A DNA stretch of 50,152 nucleotides, taken from Saprospiraceae bacterium (lineage in GTDB: Bacteria > Bacteroidota > Bacteroidia > Chitinophagales > Saprospiraceae). Below the pieces are notes generated by a model that did not search any database, was not told where the DNA came from, and saw only the letters and a list, made by a program, of their open reading frames with translations. This document shows, one piece after another, positions 8,228 through 16,864 of the stretch. Each line of letters opens with the position of its first letter. Position 1 is the first letter of the stretch. The translations under genes and the position numbers were made by a program. The DNA is taken from positions 1 through 50,152 of the forward strand of contig JAGQWR010000134.1 of NCBI GenBank assembly GCA_020437105.1, read 5' to 3'.

Positions 8228-9139
8228 CTATTCGCTGACAAGCACCAACCTTCCATTGCCATTGGTAGATATCCGGGTTATGGCATTAATACCATAATCG
8301 CGTAAATCTGCGATTTCTACCCAGCCTTTTTCAGGTGCTTTGGGGTTAAAGTGATACATCCTACTCCCGCGTCCCATCAGAAAACTTCCATCGTTTAAGA
8401 CAACAAAGTCTTCAACGCCGGCAAGCACAGGTACTATGCCCGTCGCGGTAAAATCCTGTGTGTTAAGTGCACAAAGCATCCAGAGATCTTCAGATTCTTT
8501 TTGAATAAATGCAACCCGACCGTCTGGCAAGCGTTTAAAACAACGACCAACATCGGAAGAAACCTTTTCCCAGGAACCATCCCTGGTATCAGCAATGATC
8601 AGTAAATTTGGGCTGTTGACAATATAAAGCAATACCTTGTAGCGGCTTATCCAGTAGTGGTATCCTATATTTCGGATGTTCGGAAACACTGGTTTTCCGT
8701 TGTTTAAACGATCCAGCGGAAATTGCCAAAGACGCTGGGTTTGATCCGGATCAGCTTCAACCCGAACGGCGGAAAAGTAAAAATAATCCGGCATCAGGGT
8801 AGGAGAGTACTCTGATTCGGCAGTCTCCGTTATTTTGGTGATGGTGTTTTGAGCTAAATTCAGTGCATAGATGTCTGTCTGAAAGCTGTCAGATATGGCA
8901 CCTGAAGAAAATAGCAATAATTCGCTGGATGCAAATTGTGGCTGATTGTTGTACCCCCCAGGATTTACCGGCGTCAGAAAGGTCGGTTTGGTTAGTGCAT
9001 AGGACTGGTCATTTTCCTTCGCCAGATCAAAAAGGTACAGGTTGGAAGGATTCGGTTGCGCTACCAACACCCCAGCAAATAACAGAGATACAGTAAGCAT
9101 AGCAGTGAATCGAAGCATAATTTGCAATTTTGAGAACAA
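8228..9139 (-). CDS. Secreted beta-propeller-like hypothetical protein
   Basis: This 303-residue product has a signal peptide (about residues 1-28, ending VLVAQ). The rest contains repeated blade-like segments of the kind seen in TolB/WD40-like propellers, such as NQPQFASSELLLFSS, TDIYALNLAQNTITKITET, SEYSPTLMPDYFYFSA and RLPDGRVAFIQKES. No catalytic motif is apparent and no closer family is recognised. It is the first gene of the minus-strand group 9139-5767 and is divergent from the sugar dehydrogenase gene, with a 110-base shared upstream region. A structural or ligand-binding role outside the cytoplasm is the most that can be said. Confidence 0.75.
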   Translation of the reverse strand: MFSKLQIMLRFTAMLTVSLLFAGVLVAQPNPSNLYLFDLAKENDQSYALTKPTFLTPVNPGGYNNQPQFASSELLLFSSGAISDSFQTDIYALNLAQNTITKITETAESEYSPTLMPDYFYFSAVRVEADPDQTQRLWQFPLDRLNNGKPVFPNIRNIGYHYWISRYKVLLYIVNSPNLLIIADTRDGSWEKVSSDVGRCFKRLPDGRVAFIQKESEDLWMLCALNTQDFTATGIVPVLAGVEDFVVLNDGSFLMGRGSRMYHFNPKAPEKGWVEIADLRDYGINAITRISTNGNGRLVLVSE

Positions 9140-9249
9140 AATAGGATTTAATAGCCAAAAATAGCATGGAAGTCGGGATATTCAGGTCCTTTAAAGTACC
9201 TGCCTGCCCTTTATTCAAAAAAGTAATCCACAAAGTAAACGAACGAGTA

Positions 9250-11088
9250 ATGAAGTACACTTTTCTTTTAATATTATCTTTTTTTGCGCTCAATTTGTTC
9301 GCACAACCCCAAATTCAGCTGGAAGTAATCGCATCGGGATTTACCCGCCCGGTCGATATTGCCAATGCCGGAGATGAACGCATTTTTGTGGTAGAACAGC
9401 CGGGATCAATCCGGGTTATTGACGGAAATGGGAATGTTTCTCCAACGCCCTTTCTATCTATCACGAATACCGTTAATGATAATGGAAACGAACGGGGCTT
9501 GCTTGGCCTGGCCTTTCATCCCGACTATGCCAATAACGGATACTTTTTTGTAAACTATACTGGTACCGGCGGAAACACCTTTGTGAGCCGGTTTTCGGTC
9601 TCCGACTTTAATCCCAACATTGCAGATGCATCCAGTGAAGAAGTCATCCTGACATTCAATCAGCCAAACTCCAATCACAACGGCGGCGATCTGAATTTTG
9701 GTCCGGATGGATACCTCTATATCGGTACAGGCGATGGCGGTGGAGGCGGCGATACCCAAAACAATGCACAAACAACCAGTAAATACCTGGGGAAAATGCT
9801 GCGTATTGATGTGGATAACGGCACCCCCTATAGTATCCCGGTTGATAATCCCTTTGTGAATGATGCAGCTGTGTTGGATGAAATTTGGGCCATTGGCCTG
9901 CGCAATCCCTGGCGCTTTAGCTTTGATCGGCAAACAGGTGATCTTTGGATCGGTGATGTGGGCCAGGAACTGTGGGAAGAAATTGACTTTCAACCAGCCG
10001 GTAGTACTGGCGGACAAAACTACGGATGGCGCTGCTATGAAGGGTTTCACACCTTCAATACCAACAATTGTTTACCTGCCTCCGAATATGTAGAACCCAT
10101 TTTTGAATATTACAGTAATACTCCAACCGGTTGCTCGGTAACCGGAGGTTTTGTTTACAGAGGATGCCGTTTCCCGGAAATGGTGGGCTATTATATGTTT
10201 GCCGATTATTGCACGGGTAAGTTTTGGGCTATTGCGCCCGACGGACAGGGCGGCTGGGATAGTTTTGAATTAGCCGACCTGGACAATTTTGAGTTTAGCG
10301 CTTTTGGCGAAGATTGGAATGGCGAACTTTATGTAGCCTATTTGGGTGATGGAACCATCGCCCGGGTTGTGGAAACACAGGCTTCTTTTGTCGTTGATGC
10401 AGCCGTGACCAATTCGAGCTGCGAAGCTGCCACAAACGGCCAAATTGAACTGAGTTGGGTTGGCGATGATCCGCAATCCATTGATTGGGGTAGTTTTGGT
10501 ACCGGTGCTATTATTAGTGACCTGGAAGCTGGAATTTACCAGGCCGAAATAACCACCGCCACAGGCTGTGTAATGAATTATTGGCTGGAGTTGTCTGCTG
10601 ATATTCCCGTAAATCCAAGTATTGCTTCTACCTCAGATGTGCTATCTATTGTTGATGGCACCTTTGCTACGTATCAATGGTACCAGGATGGTTTGGCTAT
10701 AGCCGGTGAAACAAATGCCACGCTGGAAGTTTCCGAAACAGGTGATTACTATGTGGTGGTTGTGGATGAAAATGGTTGTGAGACAACGTCCAATACCATC
10801 ACCATTATCATTGACGCTGTTGCAGACTTTGACCTGGTAGAACGGATTGTGATCGGACCAAATCCCACTACTGACCTGTTTTTCTATCAATTGGATGTTG
10901 CTCAATCCGGAACACTCTGGCTCGATATCCTGGATTCCCGGGGTATTCTGGTTCAAAGTCAGGAAAAAGAGGTGGTTCCCGGTGAGTTATCCGGTTCCTT
11001 TGATGTGAGCAAGCTTCCTGCCGGCTATTTTGCCTTTAGCCTGCGTTCGGAAAATAGCCAGATTAGTACGATGATGATCAAATTGTGA
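9250..11088 (+). CDS. PQQ-dependent sugar dehydrogenase-like protein with T9SS sorting domain
   Basis: The 612-residue product starts at ATG 9250 because this gives a clean signal peptide (MKYTFLLILSFFALNLFAQ). Residues of about 28-360 form a glucose/sorbosone dehydrogenase six-bladed propeller: ERGLLGLAFHPDY, NSNHNGGDLNFGPDG with the likely catalytic His143, GDGGGGGDTQNNAQ, LRNPWRFSFD and WRCYEG. Enzymes of this family oxidise aldoses using pyrroloquinoline quinone. SprB/Ig-like modules follow (about 385-530), then a T9SS sorting domain (GPNPTTDLF, LDSRGILV, LPAGYFAFSL), so it is exported to the surface. The substrate is unknown; some family members act on polysaccharide-derived sugars. No PQQ synthesis genes are in the window. 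Confidence 0.9.
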   Translation: MKYTFLLILSFFALNLFAQPQIQLEVIASGFTRPVDIANAGDERIFVVEQPGSIRVIDGNGNVSPTPFLSITNTVNDNGNERGLLGLAFHPDYANNGYFFVNYTGTGGNTFVSRFSVSDFNPNIADASSEEVILTFNQPNSNHNGGDLNFGPDGYLYIGTGDGGGGGDTQNNAQTTSKYLGKMLRIDVDNGTPYSIPVDNPFVNDAAVLDEIWAIGLRNPWRFSFDRQTGDLWIGDVGQELWEEIDFQPAGSTGGQNYGWRCYEGFHTFNTNNCLPASEYVEPIFEYYSNTPTGCSVTGGFVYRGCRFPEMVGYYMFADYCTGKFWAIAPDGQGGWDSFELADLDNFEFSAFGEDWNGELYVAYLGDGTIARVVETQASFVVDAAVTNSSCEAATNGQIELSWVGDDPQSIDWGSFGTGAIISDLEAGIYQAEITTATGCVMNYWLELSADIPVNPSIASTSDVLSIVDGTFATYQWYQDGLAIAGETNATLEVSETGDYYVVVVDENGCETTSNTITIIIDAVADFDLVERIVIGPNPTTDLFFYQLDVAQSGTLWLDILDSRGILVQSQEKEVVPGELSGSFDVSKLPAGYFAFSLRSENSQISTMMIKL

Positions 11089-11108
11089 TAGTAGCTTAAG
11101 TATAACAG

Positions 11109-11486
11109 GAGTCATCCCGAAATTAGAGCCTACATAAAAAAAAGAGGCAATTTGAGATGGCAGCTCTTAAACGGTAAATCGGTATCGAAGCAATTCGGTA
11201 CCGATTTACTGTTCTATGGGCCCACTATCTAAGGAAAGGTGCCGCTCCTACGGAGCTTTAGAAAAGCTGTCAATTTGAAATGCTACAAAGAGATTGCTCC
11301 GCTGGAGCAAAACGTTGATTCCTATACACGAACCCCATCTCCGTAGGAGATAAATCTTTGTAGACAATAATCCAAACCAAAACCAAAACCCCATCGGGGT
11401 GACACAAGGAATTATAGGATGCACATGGCTATCTGCTAAAACTAAACATCCCGAATTTCAGCGCAATCTGAAATTCGGGATGACTC
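11109..11486. repeat. MITE-like element with terminal inverted repeats and internal hairpins
   Basis: This fills most of the 428-base gene-free gap 11089-11516. The left end reads GAGTCATCCCGAAATT (11109-11124) and the right end, AATTCGGGATGACTC (11472-11486), is its inverted copy with a single difference. Inside are a 16-base hairpin (GTAAATCGGTATCGAA at 11174-11189 with its inverted copy at 11194-11209) and four perfect small hairpins with three-base loops: 11244-11256, 11296-11308, 11337-11351 and 11388-11400. CTACAAAG (11283-11290) and CTTTGTAG (11356-11363) enclose two of them. No coding potential or transposase is seen. It looks like a non-autonomous mobile element or structured repeat. 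Confidence 0.65.
11447..11482. terminator. Strong hairpin, possible terminator at the end of the repeat element
   Basis: A perfect 15-base inverted repeat (CATCCCGAATTTCAG at 11447-11461 and its complement at 11468-11482, loop cgcaat) lies between two converging genes. There is no T-run, so termination is possible but not certain; it is also the right end of the MITE-like element. Confidence 0.45.
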
Positions 11487-11516
11487 AAATTTTAAATGGA
11501 TTAAACATTCAGCTAC

Positions 11517-14500
11517 CTAATCCAGCTTCTGAACTTTCACCATTCGATTAAATTCCGGATGGTCAAAACGCAGGAAGTAAGTGCCATTGGCCAATGATTT
11601 CAACGAGATTTCACCGGTTAGAATGTCATTATAAGCAACGAGTCTGGCTACTTTAACCTGACGGCCACTGATGTCCAGAATCTGCACCCACATTGTTGAT
11701 TGCCCGGTCATGCCTTTGAGATTAACCGTCAGCAGATTTGGGGTAGGGTTGGGGAATATTTCCAACTCATATCCAAAGAAATGTGCTCCCGTAGCCACGG
11801 TACTTTCGATGAATACAAACAATTCCCGACTACAACCAGTTGCGTCAGTGATATATACGGTGTATTCACCCGCTGGCAGATTATCAAAAATATTTCCCGG
11901 CTGGTAGTTTACACCATCCAGACTATACTCAAATGGAGCTGTACCATTCGTGGTTGCAACGGTAATTGTACCATCTTCAGAATTGCTATTGGAAGCATTG
12001 ATTGTAGTTGCGCTAACGATTAAATTACAGGCTTCCACCGTAATCATCGTATCAGTTTCACAATCAACGGCGTCTCTGATTACAACCGCATAAGTGCCTT
12101 CTGAGATATTTTCAAACAGGCCATTTGAAGACCAGGTAACTCCACCGGTGATACTATATTCGTATGGCGGCAATCCGTTGCTGGCCTGCATCAGGATCGC
12201 TCCGTCATTACCACCCGGCATATTTACATTTGTTACAGTATAGTTACCCTCAATCAGACAGCTTAAATCTGTACAGAAAGGGTTGATTTCAATCGTTCCA
12301 AAATTGACCTGATTGATTTCGGCAAGTACCACTTCATCTGCTTCCCGGATGATTTGATATCCGCCCTCTATGCCTCCAAATTGAATGCCGTCTCCAAAGC
12401 TATCGTAAATTTCAAAAGTGTAACAACCTTCTGCTATACACCAGTTTTCGATATAGAGATTTTGAGGTTGGTTGTATCCACCTCCGGAAAATAATTCATC
12501 CCCATTTGAATCAAACAGTTTCCAACTTGTTTCAGCCGGATAATTATCCGTCAGCAATTCAAGTCGAAGTCCCAGACCGCCACCGATGTACCCAAAATCC
12601 CGGGAGTAACTATCATTGCTCATATCCTCATCTACTACACCATTTGGGTTTTGAGTATATAAGGTGATTGTGTTATTTGGCAACAAGGGCTCTGTCGATG
12701 TTATCAACACAATTTCAGATTCGCCGAAAGGCAAATCCCCTGTCCAGCTGATCGTCGTTTCCGGTCCGCCATTGATACTGTATATAATGTCAACTGCCGT
12801 TAAATTATCCTGACCATAATTTGTCAATACCGCATCGGCGATAAAATCTGTTTCACAGAGGGGAGCGTCTAAACCAAGAATATTGCTAATGCCTGCATCA
12901 AAACGGGTAAGTTTGGAAATTACCATCCGCAGAGTGTCATTAAAATAGCTGGTATCCACATCCATGGATGTGAACATGGAAAACTCGTAATCTCCAATCG
13001 CAGACATATCAACCGTCGGGCCAAAGGTATGGATGTATAGGGAGTCTGGTTGGATAATAGTATCGGTTACAAAATCCGTAACGACCGGCCCATTCTCAAA
13101 CTGGTAGGAAATAGAAAAGTCATCTGCCGGCAGATATCCAAAATTCCGGATAGCTACCCGAACCTCCTCTGTGGCAGTCAGGAAGCCGGAGTTTACCGGA
13201 TTAATAAAGGCATAAGCACCAATATCATTAGAATCCCGCCGAATAACTGCATTCATAATCTTGGTGCCCCAAAGATTTGTTTTCATGTATTCGCCCGTAA
13301 ACCAGAAAGTACGATCATCATCCGGATCAATACACATATTGGCATAATCGCCCCAGCGGGAACCAAAATATTGGTCTTCTCCCGGTGCGAATTCAAATTC
13401 TTCTATGGTCATTTCCCCCAATGGGTCGCCGGCTGTCCGGCCTGTAAAGCGCAGGGATAGTTCTTTGTTTGGAGAGGTAACAGAGTAACCCATTAATATA
13501 TTTCCGGCTCCGTCCATTGCCAGACTGCCCATAAACCGGCTGTCATTGTCTGGGGAGAAGGTGCTTTGCTGGAATATTTCCCAATCACCGCCGCCTTGTT
13601 TGCGTAGTTCGTACCAACGCACTCCTGCGCGATTATTTCCATCCACATCCACACTGTGGTTGAGCAAAATGGATTCATAAGCGCCAAAGTTCCGGTATTG
13701 AACCCGGTTCATGATCACTTGTTGGAGGGCAGAAAGTAAACCTCCTGAACCAAAGTGTTCAATACAATTGAAAATGTTGCCGCCACACAAATCGCTGTCA
13801 AAGGCTTCTGTTGGTAATACCAGTGGCCCGTTTACTGTGGTATTATCCGGATTGGTCCAGTCCACCTGGAATTCCCAAAGCTCTAATGCATCCACTCCGC
13901 CATCCCAGGCATCATCATAAATGCGCACTACATATTGTGGACTGTTGGCTGGAGGAGGGGTGTTGCCATCCCAATCGGCTGCCGTAGCAACCTGGAAGGC
14001 ACCTGTTGTATCGGAGAATTTAGTCATGGCCAGTATCCGTTGCATATCTGCAGTAGGCGCTCCATTTAGCATTGCCTGGCGGTCCAGTAAATAAACGGGA
14101 ATTTCCGATTCAGAACCCTCGTTAGTTGTAATCATATAGGCGTTGTTCCAGATACCATATTTAGGATAATCCGGAAGATTTGGCGCAGAAAATTCATATA
14201 CGAAAAAATTTCCAAAAGGATCACTGGTTTCAGAAATAGCAACCAGCATCGCATTGGTGCCAAAAGTGCCGAGTTCGGAGACCAGCCAGCGATCTGCCTG
14301 CTGATCAAATAATACCACCCCGTCACCTAAACCGGTTACCCCGAATGGTTCCCAGAAAGTGTTCAGGCTGGTAGCGTCAAGAAGCAGTTCGCCCGTGTTT
14401 TTATCCCAAACAGAAATAATCCCGCCACTACCAGAATTGATGATTTGGATATAGTGATCGGAGCTCACATCACCATTTGGGTCAGGAGGAGATACACCAG

Positions 14501-14873
14501 AATCATTCTCATCCATTCCTTCGAGCACCAAATCGGGTTCTACAATGGTTAATAATTTATCCGCTCCTATTTGACGGGCAGGATCGCCGTGTTTAGGCTG
14601 TGCAACATCTGCATAAGGGGCAGGCATGGCTATATTGCCCTGAAAGTTGGGCATTTCATCGGAGTAATAGTTCTGAGCTTTTTTCTTTTTTTCATCATTG
14701 GTTAAAATAGGGACTTTTTTGGCTTCTGCCAAAGGGCTGGTTTTACCTAGTAATCGAACTTCAGAAACCTCTGCTCCTTTCTGTTCGGTAATAGGTTGGT
14801 GTTGGCCTTGCAGGGGATTAATAAACCATCCTGCGAATCCAAGAAGGAGGAGTGTTAGGGTAATTCTCTTCAT
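11517..14873 (-). CDS. Large secreted T9SS cargo protein with SprB-like repeats
   Basis: This 1118-residue protein has an N-terminal signal peptide (about 1-24, ending LQGQ). Residues of about 110-560 form a large beta-rich region of unknown family with the segment DSGVSPPDPNGDVSSDHYIQ and several propeller-like blades (for example YPKYGIWNNAYMITTNE). A CARDB-like stretch follows around 650-760 (DAGISNILGLDAPLCETDF), then SprB-type repeats at about 875-1025 (GLPPYEYSITGGVTWSSNGL; GTAPFEYSLDGVNYQPGNIF), then a T9SS type A sorting domain from about 1040 to the end (IFPNPTPNLL, ISGRQV, LANGTYFLRFD). It should be displayed on or released from the cell surface. SprB modules are associated with gliding adhesins, but the role of this protein is unproven. 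Confidence 0.85.
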   Translation of the reverse strand: MKRITLTLLLLGFAGWFINPLQGQHQPITEQKGAEVSEVRLLGKTSPLAEAKKVPILTNDEKKKKAQNYYSDEMPNFQGNIAMPAPYADVAQPKHGDPARQIGADKLLTIVEPDLVLEGMDENDSGVSPPDPNGDVSSDHYIQIINSGSGGIISVWDKNTGELLLDATSLNTFWEPFGVTGLGDGVVLFDQQADRWLVSELGTFGTNAMLVAISETSDPFGNFFVYEFSAPNLPDYPKYGIWNNAYMITTNEGSESEIPVYLLDRQAMLNGAPTADMQRILAMTKFSDTTGAFQVATAADWDGNTPPPANSPQYVVRIYDDAWDGGVDALELWEFQVDWTNPDNTTVNGPLVLPTEAFDSDLCGGNIFNCIEHFGSGGLLSALQQVIMNRVQYRNFGAYESILLNHSVDVDGNNRAGVRWYELRKQGGGDWEIFQQSTFSPDNDSRFMGSLAMDGAGNILMGYSVTSPNKELSLRFTGRTAGDPLGEMTIEEFEFAPGEDQYFGSRWGDYANMCIDPDDDRTFWFTGEYMKTNLWGTKIMNAVIRRDSNDIGAYAFINPVNSGFLTATEEVRVAIRNFGYLPADDFSISYQFENGPVVTDFVTDTIIQPDSLYIHTFGPTVDMSAIGDYEFSMFTSMDVDTSYFNDTLRMVISKLTRFDAGISNILGLDAPLCETDFIADAVLTNYGQDNLTAVDIIYSINGGPETTISWTGDLPFGESEIVLITSTEPLLPNNTITLYTQNPNGVVDEDMSNDSYSRDFGYIGGGLGLRLELLTDNYPAETSWKLFDSNGDELFSGGGYNQPQNLYIENWCIAEGCYTFEIYDSFGDGIQFGGIEGGYQIIREADEVVLAEINQVNFGTIEINPFCTDLSCLIEGNYTVTNVNMPGGNDGAILMQASNGLPPYEYSITGGVTWSSNGLFENISEGTYAVVIRDAVDCETDTMITVEACNLIVSATTINASNSNSEDGTITVATTNGTAPFEYSLDGVNYQPGNIFDNLPAGEYTVYITDATGCSRELFVFIESTVATGAHFFGYELEIFPNPTPNLLTVNLKGMTGQSTMWVQILDISGRQVKVARLVAYNDILTGEISLKSLANGTYFLRFDHPEFNRMVKVQKLD

Positions 14874-15041
14874 GGAGGAGCAAATTTTATTAAGTGTAAA
14901 ATGAGTTTAAGTACCATTAGGACATCGTAATGCCCTTCCTAAAGTTATTCGGATTTTATAAATCCAACCTTTGAATTTCCCGTTTTGCAAGGGCCTAAAC
15001 AATAAGAAGTTGTTTTAAAACAGTTTCCTGCCTGCGAAATA

Positions 15042-15650
15042 TTACCTGGTAATCTTTACGGTGCCTCCTTTATGATCAAAGCGAATAATTTCACCTGCCT
15101 TATTACTGATCTCAAAAGGAACCGGATTTTCGGTGAAATTAATTTCGGTGCTGCTGCCAATTGCGCCAATTGCATTGTAACAAATCTGGTAAATAGAAAC
15201 ACCATCCGGCGCACTGACGCCTTTTATATCATTGTCATACCAGGAAAAAGTCAGGATTCCTTCACTGCCTTTTGTGGCACCAAAATTTGACGCGGTTAAA
15301 TCTTTGAGTTGAAATTTACCTACCGCATTTAATTCCAAAACTTTGGGGTCCCATTGAATTGTGTATTGCATAGACATCACATCCTTGAATCGGTTGGCAT
15401 AAACATCTACACAAATACGCTCCCCTTTTGGTATTTGTCCGCCAGCGAGCTTTAAATCGATAAAATCATTTTCATTGACCGGCACGGTTCTACCGGCACC
15501 GGTTTTTTGTGTAGGAGTGGCCACAGAAGGTTCTGCTGGTACATTGGGTTGTGCTTCCTGCTGTGGATCAGCTACGTTTGAGGTTGTAGGAGTTTCTGAT
15601 TGGCAGGCGGCTAAAAAGCCAAATAGGAGGAGTATTAAAAGATTCCGCAT
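15042..15650 (-). CDS. Lipoprotein with cohesin-like domain
   Basis: The 202-residue product has a lipoprotein signal (MRNLLILLLFGFLAAC, Cys16), then a Pro/Thr/Gln-rich linker to about residue 60. The remainder resembles a cohesin domain (about 62-200): VCVDVYANRFKD-like strand, SMQYTIQWDPKVLEL, GILTFSWYDND, and IYQICYNAIG. Cohesins in cellulosomes bind dockerins, but stand-alone cohesin-like modules occur in Bacteroidota with unknown partners. No dockerin was recognised in this window. It lies downstream of the AT-hook gene, separated by a terminator, and is probably surface- or periplasm-anchored. Confidence 0.78.
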   Translation of the reverse strand: MRNLLILLLFGFLAACQSETPTTSNVADPQQEAQPNVPAEPSVATPTQKTGAGRTVPVNENDFIDLKLAGGQIPKGERICVDVYANRFKDVMSMQYTIQWDPKVLELNAVGKFQLKDLTASNFGATKGSEGILTFSWYDNDIKGVSAPDGVSIYQICYNAIGAIGSSTEINFTENPVPFEISNKAGEIIRFDHKGGTVKITR

Positions 15651-15703
15651 TTTTAATGCAAATCTAATACCTGAAATTGAAATGCCGGGAATAATGTAGG
15701 TAA

Positions 15704-15739
15704 TAAAAAAACGCGCCCCGGGAGGACGCGTTTTTTTTT
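15704..15739 (-). terminator. Terminator of the AT-hook gene
   Basis: ACGCG (15711-15715) pairs with CGCGT (15727-15731), and the stem is extended by an A-run on the left and nine T on the right. On the minus strand the hairpin follows directly on the stop codon of the +1-frame C-terminal domain (15738-15740), showing that the transcript is built to include that domain. Confidence 0.85.
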
Positions 15740-16034
15740 ACAGGTATTCGGAGCCAATTGCTCCGGATTCATCAGCCCATTCAATCAGGGCGTAAGCATA
15801 TCCCTTTCCGGGATAGCTGGCTTTAATTATTCGTCTATGATCATTTGCAAGCTTTCGGATGCTTCGATTTAATTTCCCTCGAAGATCAAAATCGCTTACG
15901 TTTTCCTGACCATCAGAAATGAGCTTGTTTTTAGCTAAATCAAATAGGTCAGAACTAATCAATGCCCGTTGGTGCAGGCTAATGTTATGGATGATAAATT
16001 CATCCCATTCGCCTAACTGATAACCGGAACTACT
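15738..16034 (-). CDS. C-terminal domain of the AT-hook protein, in the shifted frame
   Basis: This open frame follows the A9 run (16034-16042) in the other reading frame. It encodes about 98 residues: a Gly/Ser hinge (SSSGYQLGEWDEF), helical segments (ALISSDLFDLAKNKL; LRGKLNRSIRKLANDHR) and a beta turn (KGYAYALIEW), ending GAIGSEYL. The composition and helix-helix-helix-wing pattern suggest a winged-helix DNA-binding domain (inference). It lacks its own start codon. The sequence is not low-complexity, unlike the shadow frame upstream, so it is under coding constraint. It joins the AT-hook frame if one A of the run is skipped (309-residue product). Confidence 0.7.
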   Translation of the reverse strand, partial: SSSGYQLGEWDEFIIHNISLHQRALISSDLFDLAKNKLISDGQENVSDFDLRGKLNRSIRKLANDHRRIIKASYPGKGYAYALIEWADESGAIGSEYL

Positions 16035-16668
16035 TTTTTTTTGAGGCGTCATCAGCAGTTGTTTTGGCTTTCGCCGGACGACCGCGACGTTTTGGTGCTG
16101 CAGGTTTAGCAGTAGCTGTTGTTTTAGCTTTTGCCGGGCGACCGCGACGTTTTGGCGCGGCAGGTGTAGCAGTATCAGCTGTAGCTGTTTTAACTGTAGC
16201 TGTTTTAGCTTTTGCCGGACGGCCACGACGTTTTGGTGCGGCTGGCGTAGCACTAGCTGTAGTTGCGGTTTTGGCTTTTGCCGGGCGACCGCGACGTTTT
16301 GGTGCGGCTGGTGTAGCAGTTGCAGCTTTTGCTGTTTTAGCTTTTGCCGGACGGCCACGACGTTTTGGTGCGGCTGGTGCAGTTTCAGTAGCAGCAGCAG
16401 TAGTAGCTGTTGCTGCAGTCTTGGCTTTTGCCGGACGGCCACGACGACCTGTTGCAGTTGTTTTGGCTTTTGCCGGACGGCCACGACGGGAAGGTTTTGC
16501 AGCTTTCGCAGCTTTTTCTTTTTCTAGTTTAGCTTGAACCTTTGCTTGCTTTTCTAGATCTTTTAAAGTCTCTTTCGTGCTTGCAACTTGAAATTCAAGT
16601 AACCGCAAACTCGATTTGTACTGAGTAAGAAGAGCATCGTACTCCTGACTCGTTAATTTTTTTGACAT
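16030..16668 (-). CDS. AT-hook repeat DNA-binding protein, N-terminal part (0 frame)
   Basis: In the 0 frame this encodes 212 residues, ending at TAG 16030 just after an A9 run. Residues 1-55 are a lysine/glutamate-rich coiled-coil-like segment (LTSQEYDALLTQYKSSLRLL). Then come seven copies of RRGRPAKAKT, each with an AT-hook-like RGRP core, separated by Ala/Thr/Pro linkers. Such proteins coat or bend AT-rich DNA, in the manner of histone H1-like nucleoid proteins. The shadow translations in other frames of the repeats look open only because of the repeated codons. Position relative to the terminator shows that the native gene probably continues in the next frame. Confidence 0.85.
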   Translation of the reverse strand: MSKKLTSQEYDALLTQYKSSLRLLEFQVASTKETLKDLEKQAKVQAKLEKEKAAKAAKPSRRGRPAKAKTTATGRRGRPAKAKTAATATTAAATETAPAAPKRRGRPAKAKTAKAATATPAAPKRRGRPAKAKTATTASATPAAPKRRGRPAKAKTATVKTATADTATPAAPKRRGRPAKAKTTATAKPAAPKRRGRPAKAKTTADDASKKK

Positions 16669-16864
16669 CGCTCTCTCTGTTTGTTATGGAATAAATGTAT
16701 AAAGGCAAAACCAATCATATGTTCGAAAAAATATTAATCAGCCTTACCATTCAATTGTTTGAACTAGTTAACCCTTCAAAAGTCGAAGGGTTCATTTGTT
16801 TGATAAAATACTTTCTGTTATCGAGGGCAAAAGTAAATAATAAACATCTTTAATTTACTATTAT

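Noticed and set aside
9454..10050. Minus-strand open frame within the sugar dehydrogenase gene
   Set aside because: The sense strand carries a complete conserved domain; the antisense frame resembles no protein family.
11109..11486. CRISPR array
   Set aside because: The inverted repeats are not regularly spaced direct repeats with unique spacers, and no cas genes are present.
15738..16484. The full 248-residue frame as one independent gene
   Set aside because: Its first two-thirds is a Gln/Leu-rich shadow of the AT-hook repeats; only the last 98 residues look coding.
16064..16537. Open frame on the plus strand through the AT-hook repeats
   Set aside because: It is a low-complexity shadow of the repeats (AFAGRPRRFGAAG repeated) opposite the real gene, with no independent support.
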